64,000 nucleotides of DNA from Zea mays (taxonomy: Eukaryota; Streptophyta; Magnoliopsida; Poales; Poaceae). Position 1 is the first letter of the stretch. Every line of letters starts with the position of its first letter. A program made the translations under genes and the position numbers. Positions 10,919-22,247 of the stretch are shown here, one piece after another. The DNA is taken from positions 77,726,207-77,790,206 of the forward strand of contig NC_050098.1 of NCBI RefSeq assembly GCF_902167145.1. Reading direction: 5' to 3'. The notes below the pieces were generated by a model. It saw only the letters and a list, made by a program, of their open reading frames with translations, made no database searches and was not told the origin of the DNA.

Positions 10919-12621
10919 ATGGGTAGTCTCCAGCAACCTCTTCAGCCCGGGACGCTGCTCCGTTCCGGGAGTCTCGAGTTCATGTCCCTCGACGGCGGCT
11001 ACGACATGGTAGTCCTTCCTCCGCAGTGCGACAGCAACAACGGCGGCCGTCAGCCCGCCCGGCGGCGGCGGACTTGACGACATCTTCCCCCCGTGGCGGA
11101 AGAGCAGCATCTGGGTCTGTCCCACCACCTTCCTCGCCGCAGGAGGAGGCGGCGGGGCAACCGTGGCCAGGCAGGAGGCGACATCTCGTCGGCTGTCGAG
11201 CGAGTCGACGACGCTGGCACCCCAGCGGGGGACATGTCGGGCGTTGACCTCGCGCCTAAGACGACGACGAGTGTCGTTTCCCCGCAACACGCCAACCCCA
11301 AGCAGACAGATGACGCCAGCACTCTCGCGGAGGACTTGCTGGGCGTTAGCCTCGTACCTGAGATAAGGGTGCAGTCCGTCCCCTACGCGACTTCGTCACC
11401 GTCCGTCGATCAAGAGGTACCTTCCGTTTTCCACCCTGTGCCTTTTAGATTCAGGTTCGATCCACCAAGCGATCCTGCTTCGGTGAGCGCTTTCATAAAG
11501 GCATATTCTAACCTTCCGGGGTGCCATATGTGGTCAACCTAGGACCGACTGACGGCTGTCTCGACCTACGGGCCCCCGGGTTCCAAGGAAGACGACGAAC
11601 CTGACTCTGGATGGGAATTCTCCGGGCTCGGTAATCCCAGTGCCATGCGAGACTTCATGACCGCATGTGACTACTGCCTCTCCGATTGCTCCGATGATGG
11701 CCACAGCCTTGACAACGAGGGTTGTGGCCCAAGTCGTGAATGTTTCCACATCGATCTAGGGGGTCTCGACGAAGGCAACCACCTTGGTATGCTGGAGGAC
11801 GACGATCCCCCTAGGCCTGCACCTCGCGTTGACATCCTGCGGGAGCTAGTTGTGGTCCCAGTCCCTGCGGGGGGTCAGGACACACAGCTCGAGCAAATCC
11901 GCGAGATGCAGGCCAAGCTCGATGAGGAAGCAGGACAACTTGTGCAGCTCCGGCAAAACATCGAGCAGGAGTGGGCAGGTCGAGCACTCGCCGGAGAAGC
12001 GCGTCATCAGGCCCGGGATGTCCAGCACCGCATCGCAGACGATGCCAGGGCACGGCTGCCCCCGGCCTCCAGCGGGGTCGGCCAGAATCTGGCTGCAGCG
12101 GCAATACTACTACGAGCGATGCCGGAGCCATCCACCACCGAGGGGCGGCGTATCCAAGGAGAGCTCAAGAATCTCCTGGAGGATGTCGCGGTCCGACAGG
12201 CCGAGAGCTCTGCCTCCCGAAGGCAAGGGTACCCCCAAGAGCATCGCGCAACAACTTCCCGATTCATGCGGGAAGCCTCGGTCCACACCGAGCGCACGCG
12301 GGACGCAACGCCTGCAGCCCCGGGTCACCTCGGCAACGAGCACCACCGCTGCGACCGTCGAGCCCGCCTCGACGAGAAGGTGCGTCGAGGCTACCACCCC
12401 TGGCGTGGAGGACGCTACGACAGCGGGGAGGATCGAAGCCCCTCGCCCGAACCACCCGGTCCGCAAGCTTTCAGCCGGGCCATACGACGGGCACCGTTCC
12501 CGACCCGGTTCCGAGCCCCGACTACCATCACTAAGTACTCGGGGGAAACAAGGCCGGAACTGTGGCTTGCGGACTACCGACTGGCCTGCCAGCTGGGTGG
12601 AACGGACGATGACAACCTCAT
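10919..12621 (+). pseudogene. gag: Gag of element C, N-terminal part
   Basis: Reading starts at ATG 10919 and stays in one frame up to the insertion of D, with stops at TGA 11075-11077 and TAG 11540-11542. The N-terminal part is low in similarity to anything I know. From about 11880 there is an acidic coiled coil rich in E, Q and R (LEQIREMQAKLDEEAGQLVQ). It ends in the start of the conserved retrotransposon gag domain (TKYSGETRPELWLADY). The codon for Ile after DNL is split by D, and the frame resumes exactly after the target duplication at 26635. Not functional. Confidence 0.85.
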
Positions 12622-15600
12622 TGTGATGGAACCTCCCAAGTAATTAGGCCCACCTATAGTTGTCCTTGTCCAACGGACCTCAGACAACCCTGTAGGTGCC
12701 CCTGAATCACTTGACAAGTTCGGTATCTGCTTTTCTCACCTTTCCCAAGAGTGTTTCACCCGTCACGCAGACATTACAAGCATCAGAGTTACGAGAATGC
12801 GGAAGCAATTACATAAACTTACCTTTATTTTAAAGTAAGATAAAGTTGAATATGTACAGACCAGATTATGTCCTAGGAGTGAAGAGTAATATTATTACAT
12901 ACCAAGGGAGGCAAAAACTCTCCCGATAAGTTCTTACATAAAAGTTCTAATGGAGGATCCTTTCCTCCCGCACTTCATTCCTTGCATTCTTCTTTTGGTA
13001 CCACCTTAGAACAGAAGCAACAAAAGTTTGTCGCTTCCTCACCTAAAAACAACGGGGAATAAAACCCTGAGTATGGAATTACTCAGCAAGTCTTACCCGA
13101 CTAAAGAAAAGACTCTCAAGGGTATGCTGGTTAAGGGAGTCAAGGTAAGGGTTCTCAATAATCAATGACTCTGTTTTGCAGAAATGCTTACTAGAGTGGA
13201 TCCTTAAAAATCCAGTTTTATTTGTCAAGTTAAGTAAAATTACCTGCAACTAGAGTTCTTTCTACCCTAGTTCAATCACTTGACCTGCACTAGCCAATTT
13301 CTTAACAAACCTTTCATCTTTACTGGATTGCTACGTGTAAGTCAGTGACCAAGTCTTCATAACCGCGAAGGTACGGCGATCCGAATCGATTATACTCAGC
13401 TGAGGATCTCCAATAACATGACATATGTAGCACTTAACCCTTGCATATGTCAACCCGCCACCGGGGTTCTTAAGACCATATCAGGTTCACGCGAACCGAG
13501 AGCACAGATACACCACCGTCCAACCTCTTGCTACGGAGGGTACACGCTACTCTCGCCACCGCTCCACACCCATTCCATGTTATCTTATTCTAGCCTTACT
13601 GTGCCCGAGGCAAGTCTTACCCATGACGAGGCATGTGACCAGTTAAAGGGTCCCCGGTCAGCAGGCCTACATCGAGACGGTCCTTAATCGACTCAGACGG
13701 AGACACTACACCGAGACTCCTTTCTCGTGCAAGTCACCCGCCCAGTCTCGGCTTAATCATTTCAAACCCAAAGTTTGGTACCTGGCAGAGGTACATCTTT
13801 TCCGATGTTGAACCCATCACGGCCGTGATGGATCCACCATCAAGTTTTATTTTTGAAAACATCCCATCCACTTTTGCCCCATCATCTTTTGTAAAAACAA
13901 AACATTTTGTTTTTCTAAATCAAGGCTAAGCATCAAAAATCTTTTGTAAAATGGGTGATCAAGGAAGGTAATCAAATTCAAGGAAGGTAATGCAGGAATT
14001 GTTTTAGCAATCAACTCCTATCACCTAATGCATCAAGCAAGTGAGAAATATTTTAAAAACACAAGGAGGTGGCAAATGCACCGGGGCTTGCCTTCGTTGA
14101 TAGGTTAGTCAGGCTCGGATCCACAGATATCAAAGTAGAAACAATTTCCTGCCTGAGATTCCGAAGGTGGTGGTGTCTTCTCTTCGGTTACTTCGACTTC
14201 TTCTTCGTTTTCTAAATATAACAATATAGGTATATATAAGAATGAATGCCATGTAATGCTCATGAGAGTGCAAAGATAATAAGGATTTATTATCTAAAGT
14301 CTTGAATACAACTTTCCTTCACGGAACTCCGAGAACTTAGGGTTTCAGGAGTCAGTAAAGGAGTTCAAAGGGCAGGGGGTGGGGGTTTTGGGTTCTAAGT
14401 ATCAAACAAGGGCCAAATCAAACCAAACTCTACCCAAGGCTTCTAAATAATGTGTAGAGATCATATAAAAAGTTTGGGCATTTTTGGAATTACCTTTTAT
14501 TTTCTAAAAATCCAGAACTAATGTTTTAAGCTACTTTAAATACTCCAAAATTTCTTTATTAATCTAAAAATCATGAATTTATTTTTATTAAATACTATGA
14601 AAAATAAGAAATCTAGGAAAATTAGTTTGACATTTTAGGATTTTTCTACCATTTTCTAGAATTTATTTCGCTCTGGAAGAAAAAGAAAAAGAAAACCTGC
14701 AATAGTATTGGAGCCAATCTAATCCAGGACGACCCAGTAACGGCAGAAACGCGCGCGCGCCCGTGGTGAAGATTTTGCATAAAGGCCCTTGCCTTTCTGA
14801 ACAACCAGAAACAGAACCGAAGCACTATTCAATGAGTCACTGACGTATTACAGAAAACCCCTCCACGTTCTAATTCTTCACAAGGTGAGGTCCCCGACGA
14901 CGACGAGCGCAGCCGAGCTCCGGTGAGCTCCTGGACCGGCCGAATGGGGCAACGACTGGGGTTCCCGAGCGGCTAACACCAAATTGGACCCTCCTCGAAC
15001 CATTCCCCTAACTTAATTGCACGAATGGTGACCTATTCTACTCTGCCCACGAGAACAGCGAAGGTTATGGGCATTTGCTCGTGTTCCCGGTGATTGGTGA
15101 GCTCTCAGTCCAAATTGGTGGTTTGGCAAGCATCACAGAGTTATGAGAATGCTCAAACGAGGGAGAGGGGAGGATGAACTAAACGGAGTTGTACTGGCCA
15201 CGGTGAGGTAGGTTTCACGGTGGCGGAAACCCAAATTGGGGAGACTCCAAAATTCGTGAGCTCCGGCGAACGATTGCTAGCGATTTTCGGTGGCTGGGTG
15301 GGCGATGACCTTGCGGGGCTGGCGGGGGGCTCAATTTATAGGAAGCAAGAGCGGCGGTCGGGAATTTTAGCGGTGACGCGCAGCGGTCGGAGGGGCAGGG
15401 AGTTACTGGCGCGCGTGAACTCGTGTCTACCGTCGTGGCGACCTCACCGGCGACGATTAGACGGCCATAGAGAGTCACGGCGACGCGGTGGAAAGGCAGG
15501 GCCACGCGGCACAAGGCCGAGAGGCGGCGGTCACCGGCAAAGTTATCGGATTCTACCACGGTGAATATGGTACGACGACCGGAATTGTTTATCGGCCGGA

Positions 15601-16623
15601 GTTTATCCCCGGCGACGTACACCGGGTGTTATCCACTCACCCTGAGAACAGATTGGACCGGCGGCGGCACGAATCATGGTGGAATTCGATCGTCGGCGAT
15701 GAAGCGGCTGCGCTGGCGGTCTGATCTAATTCAGGGTACTGTACCATCGTGAACCCCCATCAGAGCACCTGACAGCCAATCTTTGGGCTGGTTTTTCTCT
15801 CAAATCTTCATGTCAACTCATACCAAGTTCTGTAGCAAAGTTGTTCCTGTATAGTAGCTCCACAATTTTGTTATAGCAACCCTAGGTAGATTCTCACTGG
15901 ATCTTAGTCGGAATGGCTCTCAAACTTGGATCAAAGTCATTGTTAATCTGAAGTTCAGACTGTACCAGCCTAACAGTCCAACTTTGAACCTAATTATCTC
16001 CAATTTATTCTCAACAACTATGCTTACACCCTTAAGCAAAGTTGTTCTCCTTTGATAGGTCTATAATTTTGATGTGGTGACCTAGGGCAAATTCTTATTA
16101 ATTTAAAAGATACAAGGGCTCAAAGTTGAAGCAATCACATGAGTCAAGTGTGGCTCTTTTGCACTTAAGTCCAAATCTCAAGTTTTGGATTGCACACCCC
16201 CATGATTGGGAACCATATGACTTTATATGCTTTAAAATTGTAGTTTTTACATTTTAGTCCAAATGTGCACTATTTTTGCACATAGACCCCTAGGGTTTGG
16301 ATTTAGGGTTTTTTCCAGGGTTCCAATTAGGGTTTTTGGTATCCCAGGGGTACAAATGTAATTCAAGTCCATTCTTGGGAGCATTTTATGACTATTCCTC
16401 TAAAGCTTTTGGGTTTTCTCAATTTGGGTCATGTTTTACCCCTTAATCCCTATTTAGGACTAACTATCCTATTCTAGGGTTCTATTTGCAAAACACCAAA
16501 ACAGTACAACTTGCTTGAAATTTTTGCCTAGTGAATGCACTCTAAGTGTGTCAAACATATGCAATGCCAATGCTTATGATGTTATGCTCAAGTTTTAGTA
16601 GCAGTAACACCATGGGTGTTACA
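12622..16623 (-). repeat. 3' LTR of element D
   Basis: 4002 bp. No gene: open frames at 13418-13687 and 15215-15752 recur in the other LTR and carry no recognisable domain. The same region holds the empty site matching the 22785-23146 insert (around 13156). Confidence 0.92.
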
Positions 16624-16641
16624 TCCTTCCCCCCATAAAAG
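16624..16641 (-). promoter_or_regulatory. Polypurine tract of element D
   Basis: On the minus strand CTTTTATGGGGGGAAGGA directly precedes the 3' LTR, the expected place for second-strand priming. Confidence 0.75.
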
Positions 16642-16775
16642 AATCTCGTCTCGAGATTAAAAGTCCTAGGGTAAGTAATGGTAAAGGAAACACATCACGT
16701 CTTTATTTCCTTATTCTTCGTACAAGGCAGAGATGGTTTGGGACTCACTCCTTTATTACAGCAGCTATACATGCT

Positions 16776-19700
16776 TTACAAATTACAAGAGGCTAAAAGG
16801 CCTGGGAAATTCTTATCTAAAAAGTCTTGAGTTTCCCATGTAGCCTCATCTTCTGAATGTTGGTTCCGCTGTATCTTATAAAACTTGAGAGTTTTTCTCC
16901 GGGTAATCCTGTCCTTTTGATCCAAGACTCGAATAGGATGTTCAGAATATGTTAAGTCTTGTTCAAGAACAACATCTATCACTTCAATGGTTCGATCGGG
17001 AACCCGAAGATACTTCTTCAATTGTGACACGTGGAACACATTATGCACAACAGACAAGGTTTTGGGTAATTAGAGTCGGTATGCTACTGGCCCATATCTT
17101 TCAAGAATAAGAAAAGGACCAATATATCGTGGTGCAAGCTTTCCTTTAACTCTGAAATGCGATACGCCCTTTATTGGTGAAACCTTTAAGTAGACATAGT
17201 CTCCCTCAAGGAAATATAAGGGCATTCGCCGTTTGTCTGCATAACTCTTCTGACGAGCTTGAGCTTTCTTCAACTTATGAATTATTTGTTGAACTCTTTC
17301 TTCGGTCTCTTTCACCATATCAGGCCTGAAGAAGTACCTTTCACCAGGTTCAGACCAATTTAGCGGAGTACGACATCGTCGTCCATATAAAGCTTCGAAG
17401 GGTGCCATCTTGATGCTTTCTTGATAGCTATTATTATATGAGAACTCCGCTAACGGCAAACATTCATCCCATTTTTGTGGGAATTCCAGAACACATGCCC
17501 GCAAATATCTTCAAGTATTTGGATCACCCTCTCTGTCTGCCCACTGGTTTGAGGATGGTAGGCCGAACTATGGAGCAACTTAGTACCCAAGGATTTGTGA
17601 AGTGCTTCCCAAAACTTGGCTACAAATTGAGGTCCACGATCCGAAACTATAGTCTTTGGAACACCATGCAGACTAAGAATACGAGCAATGTACAATTGGG
17701 CATAGACAGTAACCGGCTGATCTGTCTTGACTGGCAGAAAATGAGCAATTTTCGTAAGCCGATCACCTATAACCCAGATAGAATCACACCCTTTTGTAGT
17801 CCTGGGTAATCCCACAATGAAGTCCATACTAATATCTTCCCATTTCCATGTTGGGATAGGTAAAGATTGTAATGGACCGGCAGTCTTCATGTGTATGGCC
17901 TTGACACATCTGCAAGTGTCACACCTAGCCACATAGCGTGCAATTTCGATCTTCATTTTCGTCCACCAGTAGTGCTACTTTAGATCATGATACATCTTAG
18001 TGATACCCGGATGAATAGAATAGCGACTAAGATGTGCTTCATCTAAAATTTGCTGGCGGATCTCTTCATTCTTCGGCACCACTATGCGGTTGTTGAATCA
18101 TACCACACCTTGATCATCTTCTTTGAAACATTTGGCTGTTCTAGCCCTTATCTTCTCACGTATGTGTTTCATACCCTCATCATCTTTTTGTGCGTCAATT
18201 ATCCTTTGTAAGATGACTGACTCCAACTTCAAATGATTTGAAGTCCCATGCTGAATCATTCCTAGGTTTAATTTCTCCATCTCCTGTCATAATGTAATGT
18301 CAGAAGTCCTCACTGTTAGACAATGGCAGGAAGCCTTGCGACTGAGTGCATCTGCCACTACATTTGCTTTGCCTGGGTGATAATGGATTTCTAATTCATA
18401 ATCCTTGATCAGCTCAAGCCATCGCCTTTGTCTCATATTCAATTCTGACTGGGTGAAGATATACTTCAAGCTTTTATGGTCTGTATAAATATGACAGACA
18501 TTACCCAGCAGATAATGACGCCAGATCTTTAGGGCATGAACCACTGCAGCTAGCTCCAGATCATGAGTAGGATAATGTTCCTCATGTCGGCGCAACTGCC
18601 TTGAAGCATACGCAATTACTCGGCCTTCATGCATTAACACACAACCGAGACCACTGCCTGATGCGTCACAATACACATCAAAGGGCTTATTGATATCCGG
18701 TTGAGCCAATACCGGAGCAGTGGTTAATAATACCTTCAATTGCTCAAAAGCTTCCTTACACTTTGAAGACCAATTGGATTTAATATCATTCTTCAATAAA
18801 CTTGTGATTGGCTTCACAACCTTAGAAAAATCTGGTATAAATCGGCGGTAATATCTAGCCAGTCCAAGGAAACTTCGGACTTGATGAACAGTGGGCGGGG
18901 ATTTCCACTCCAAAATGTCCTTGACTTTGCTAGGATCCACCGCAATCCCCCTGGCAGACAGTACATGTCCCAGAAACTGAATTTCCTCCAGCCAAAACGT
19001 GCATTTACTGAACTTGGCATAAAACCGATGTTCTCTCAAGCGCGTTAATATGATCCGTAAGTGTTGGGCATGCTCCTCTTCATTCTTGGAATATATTAAA
19101 ATATCATCTATGAAGACCAGCACAAACTTGTCCAACTCGGGCATGAATACCGAGTTCATAAAATACGTGAAGTGGGCAGGAGCATTTGTCAATCCGAAAG
19201 ACATTACCAGGTATTCAAATAATCCATACCGCGTAGTGAATGTGGTCTTTGGTATATCCTCGGGCCGAATACGGATCTGGTGATAGCCTGATCTGAGATC
19301 AATCTTGGAGAATACCCTCGCTCCAGTCAGTTGATCAAATAAAATGTCAATCCATGGAAGAGGGTACTTGTTCTTGATAGTGACCTCATTCAGGGGTCGA
19401 TAATCCACACACATCCATAAAGTTTGATCCTTCTTGACGAATATGGCTGGACAACCCCATGGCGATGAGCTTGGCCGGATGAATCCTTTCTCAAGTAGAT
19501 CTTGTAATTGAATCTTCAATTCTGCCGATTCATTTGGAGGCATTCGGTACAATCTTCTAGATATGGGAGCCGTACCGGGCTTCAACTCAATTACAAACTC
19601 TACCTCCCTTTCAGGTGGCAATCCAGGCAAATCCTCTGGAAAGACATCGGGAAACTCGCATACTACCAGAATATCCTTGATCTCTGGTATAATGGCTTCA

Positions 19701-21232
19701 TAAACTCTGCCAGTAGCTTTGGTTGGAATGGGGATAGGCAAAAGAATTTCTTCTTGGTTATGACTCAACCTGATAATTCTTTGATCAGTGTTGAGGGTTT
19801 CTTTGTGTCGGGCCAACCAATTCATGCCCAAAATGACATCTATGTCTTGGCCTTTCAGAACAATCATATTAGTAGGAAAGTCCCGTCCGGCTAATGTTAC
19901 GGGCACTTGATAGGCCACTTCTCTAGTAAATATTTGTCCCCCAGGTGAGTGAATTTTAAACCCTTCTTTTGATTCATGGCATGAAATGCAATGTTGCTCC
20001 ACAAATTTCTTGCTGATGAATGTATGCGAAGCACCAGAATCAAAGAGAATAACTGCGGGATGATTGGCCACAAGGAACGTACCCATCGTTACCGGCTCAC
20101 CGTCCGGTGTAGTGGCCACTTACGTATAATATATGCGTCCCGTCTTCTTTGTATTTTTGCCCATAGTATTTCCCTTGGCTTGAGATGAATTCCCAGATCC
20201 TTGTGGATTGTTTGACTGGTTCTGCTTTGGATAAGGGCAATCTTTGATAAAATGCCCAGACTTCCCACAATTGAAGCATCCCGTTGATGAATTGGGAAGG
20301 GCAGGGAATCGAGTGCCTGGGGCACCCGACTGATTTGATGCAGTGGGGGCATTATTGGGACGAATAAATACTGGTTGCTTAAAAGGGAAGGAGGGTGGAC
20401 GAGAGAAAGAGCGATTCTGGTTGCAAGGCCGGATAACAAACTGTTGCCTTTTCACCGGGCCCTGACTAGGCCTGTCACCTCCAAAACCCTTGGATTTTCC
20501 AGCGCCTGCATACTTTGCTTCTACTGCCAATGCTGTACTGACAGCTCTTCCATAAGTAAGATCTATGCAGGTTGCCATCTTTCTTTGCAGTCGATCATTT
20601 AAACCTCTCATAAAACAATTCTTCTTTTTCAAATCTGTGTTAACTTGATCGATTGCGTACTCGGATAAATGATTGAATTTATTGAGATACTGATTAACAG
20701 TATCCCCTCCTTGCTTCAGCTTCATAAATTCCTCCTGCTTCAGGTGGAGGACTCCCTCAGGCACATAATGTTCTCTGAAGGCTAACTTGAACTCATCCCA
20801 AGTTATTTGATGACTAGCCGGTTGTACGACAACAAAATTTCCCCACCAGGTGCTGGCAGGTCCACGCAATTGTTGTGCCGCAAACAGGGGCTTCTGGATT
20901 TCGGAACACCGAATAAGTCCAAATTTCTGCTCGATGACGCGGACCCATTCGTCCGCTTCTAGAGGGTCTTCCGCCTTAACGAACAACGGTGGGCGTGTCT
21001 CGAAAAAGTCCAAATAAGAGGTTTCACGGGGGCCCTGTTGATAACCCCACCCGCCTTGTTGTTGGAACTGCTGACCCGCCATCTCTCACCGAAAACGGGT
21101 ATTATCCGCGGTCGCGTTTACCAAGGCGGCGATAGCCTCGACAAGTGTGGGAGGGACTGGAGGTGGATTCAGCGTTGCCTTCCTCCCACGGGAGGTACTA
21201 GCTCCGTCCTGTGCGCGAGTCCTGGAAGGCAT
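16776..21232 (-). pseudogene. gag-pol: Gag-pol of element D, with nonsense codons and one frameshift
   Basis: Starts at ATG 21232. One frame covers gag (conserved domain about 21030-20700, zinc knuckle CFNCGKSGHFIKDC near 20279-20238), protease ([10 protein letters not shown] near 20045), RT (VFIDDIL near 19115), RNase H and the first part of integrase. In-frame stops include TGA 21083-21085, TAA 20120-20122 at the gag-pol border, TGA near 18285, and two more near 18098 and 17957. Several look like CAA or CGA to TAA or TGA changes. Near 17490 the frame shifts by one and then continues through the integrase end to the C-terminus. That region has HNVFHVSQLKKYL and a chromodomain-like EDEATWE, and stops at 16776. 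A further stop lies near 17070. Confidence 0.9.
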
Positions 21233-21424
21233 CTGTGGCAACAACATTTGGAAACAATATGACATGCCAAAGAAAACCATCCATTTTACATTACCAAAAA
21301 GAGTAATGTTACAGACTCGAATTTTTACAACAGGATACATTACCTATTATACAATAGCACTACCTATCATACAATAGTACAATCTATTATACAATACACT
21401 ACTTCTATTTCTACTACTACACCA

Positions 21425-22009
21425 CTATTCCTGCTTCCGGTTGCCCCTGGCAGCCTCGTCGTCGGGTGTGGGAGACCATTCATCGACCAGCCTCATAGAG
21501 GGATGGGGCCTGAAAAGGTCCAACTCACCACCAAGCGCTTCTCCCGCAACATGCTAGGGTCCGGCTTCCGATCCGATAGGATCCACAGGTTCACTGGGGT
21601 GCAGTTGCGAATATAATACATGAACTTCTTCATGTAAGGTATTGCAATATGTCTGCAGGGTATCAACGGCCAAGTTGAGCTCTGCTACTCGAGCTTGAGT
21701 TGTTTCCTCCTTGGCCCAGGCAAGCGAACGAGATTAAACTACTCAGTCGAGTGCCAAATCTTGGTCCGCGAGCTGATCTCGCAGGTGGCGAACGTCTCTT
21801 CTCAATTCATTTATTCGGTCGCCATCTGCGACCCATATATCTGTCCTGCGGCGGAGTTCCGCTTGGAGCCGACTCACTTCTGCTTCGAGATCCCCTATCG
21901 TATCGTTGCTTCCACTACTACTATTACCATGTCTTGGGGCCAGCTAGTGACATGGCACACCAATCGGTCCAGTATGTTTGCGCGCAGTTCTCCTCGTGCG
22001 TGGCGGCAT
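21425..22009 (-). pseudogene. Extra ORF between primer site and gag of element D
   Basis: An open frame of 195 codons from ATG 22009 to TAG 21425-21427, broken only by four point stops (TAG, TGA, TAA, TAG) and no frameshift. It begins MPPRTRR, has a heptad-like middle (GDLEAEVSRLQAELRRR and INELRRDVRHLRDQLAD) and a second helical stretch, and ends in an acidic and basic tail. I know of no match. It lies in the 5' leader, where chromoviruses normally have no gene, about 190 bases before gag. It could be a separate small protein or an old gag N-terminus cut off by mutation. The consistent frame argues that it was once translated. Confidence 0.55.
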
Positions 22010-22233
22010 TTTTCTAAGGGGGAAATTTGATTAGTATAGTTCTTAGCATGATGCATGTATAATTACAGAATCAACCTTAGTTGATTCACACCTTCTATAT
22101 GTTGCACTCTTACTACCTGGTCTTTAAGATAAACTCTTCAGAATACTTAGGTAAGAAGGGAAGAGATTTTCTAGACAAGTCTTTTAGAAAATCCTTTTGA
22201 AGATGCTTCATAATATCTGCAGAGAAGGGCTTC

Positions 22234-22247
22234 GCTCCGATACTAGC
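22234..22247 (-). promoter_or_regulatory. Primer binding site of element D (Met-initiator type, decayed)
   Basis: Minus strand GCTAGTATCGGAGC next to the 5' LTR. It differs at two places from the usual TGGTATCAGAGC, which is seen nearly intact in E at 39431-39442. Confidence 0.7.

Noticed and set aside
15215..15752. Overlapping open frames of 60-135 codons on both strands
   Set aside because: They lie in an LTR of D and recur at 25138-25735; they reflect GC-rich composition and have no domain.
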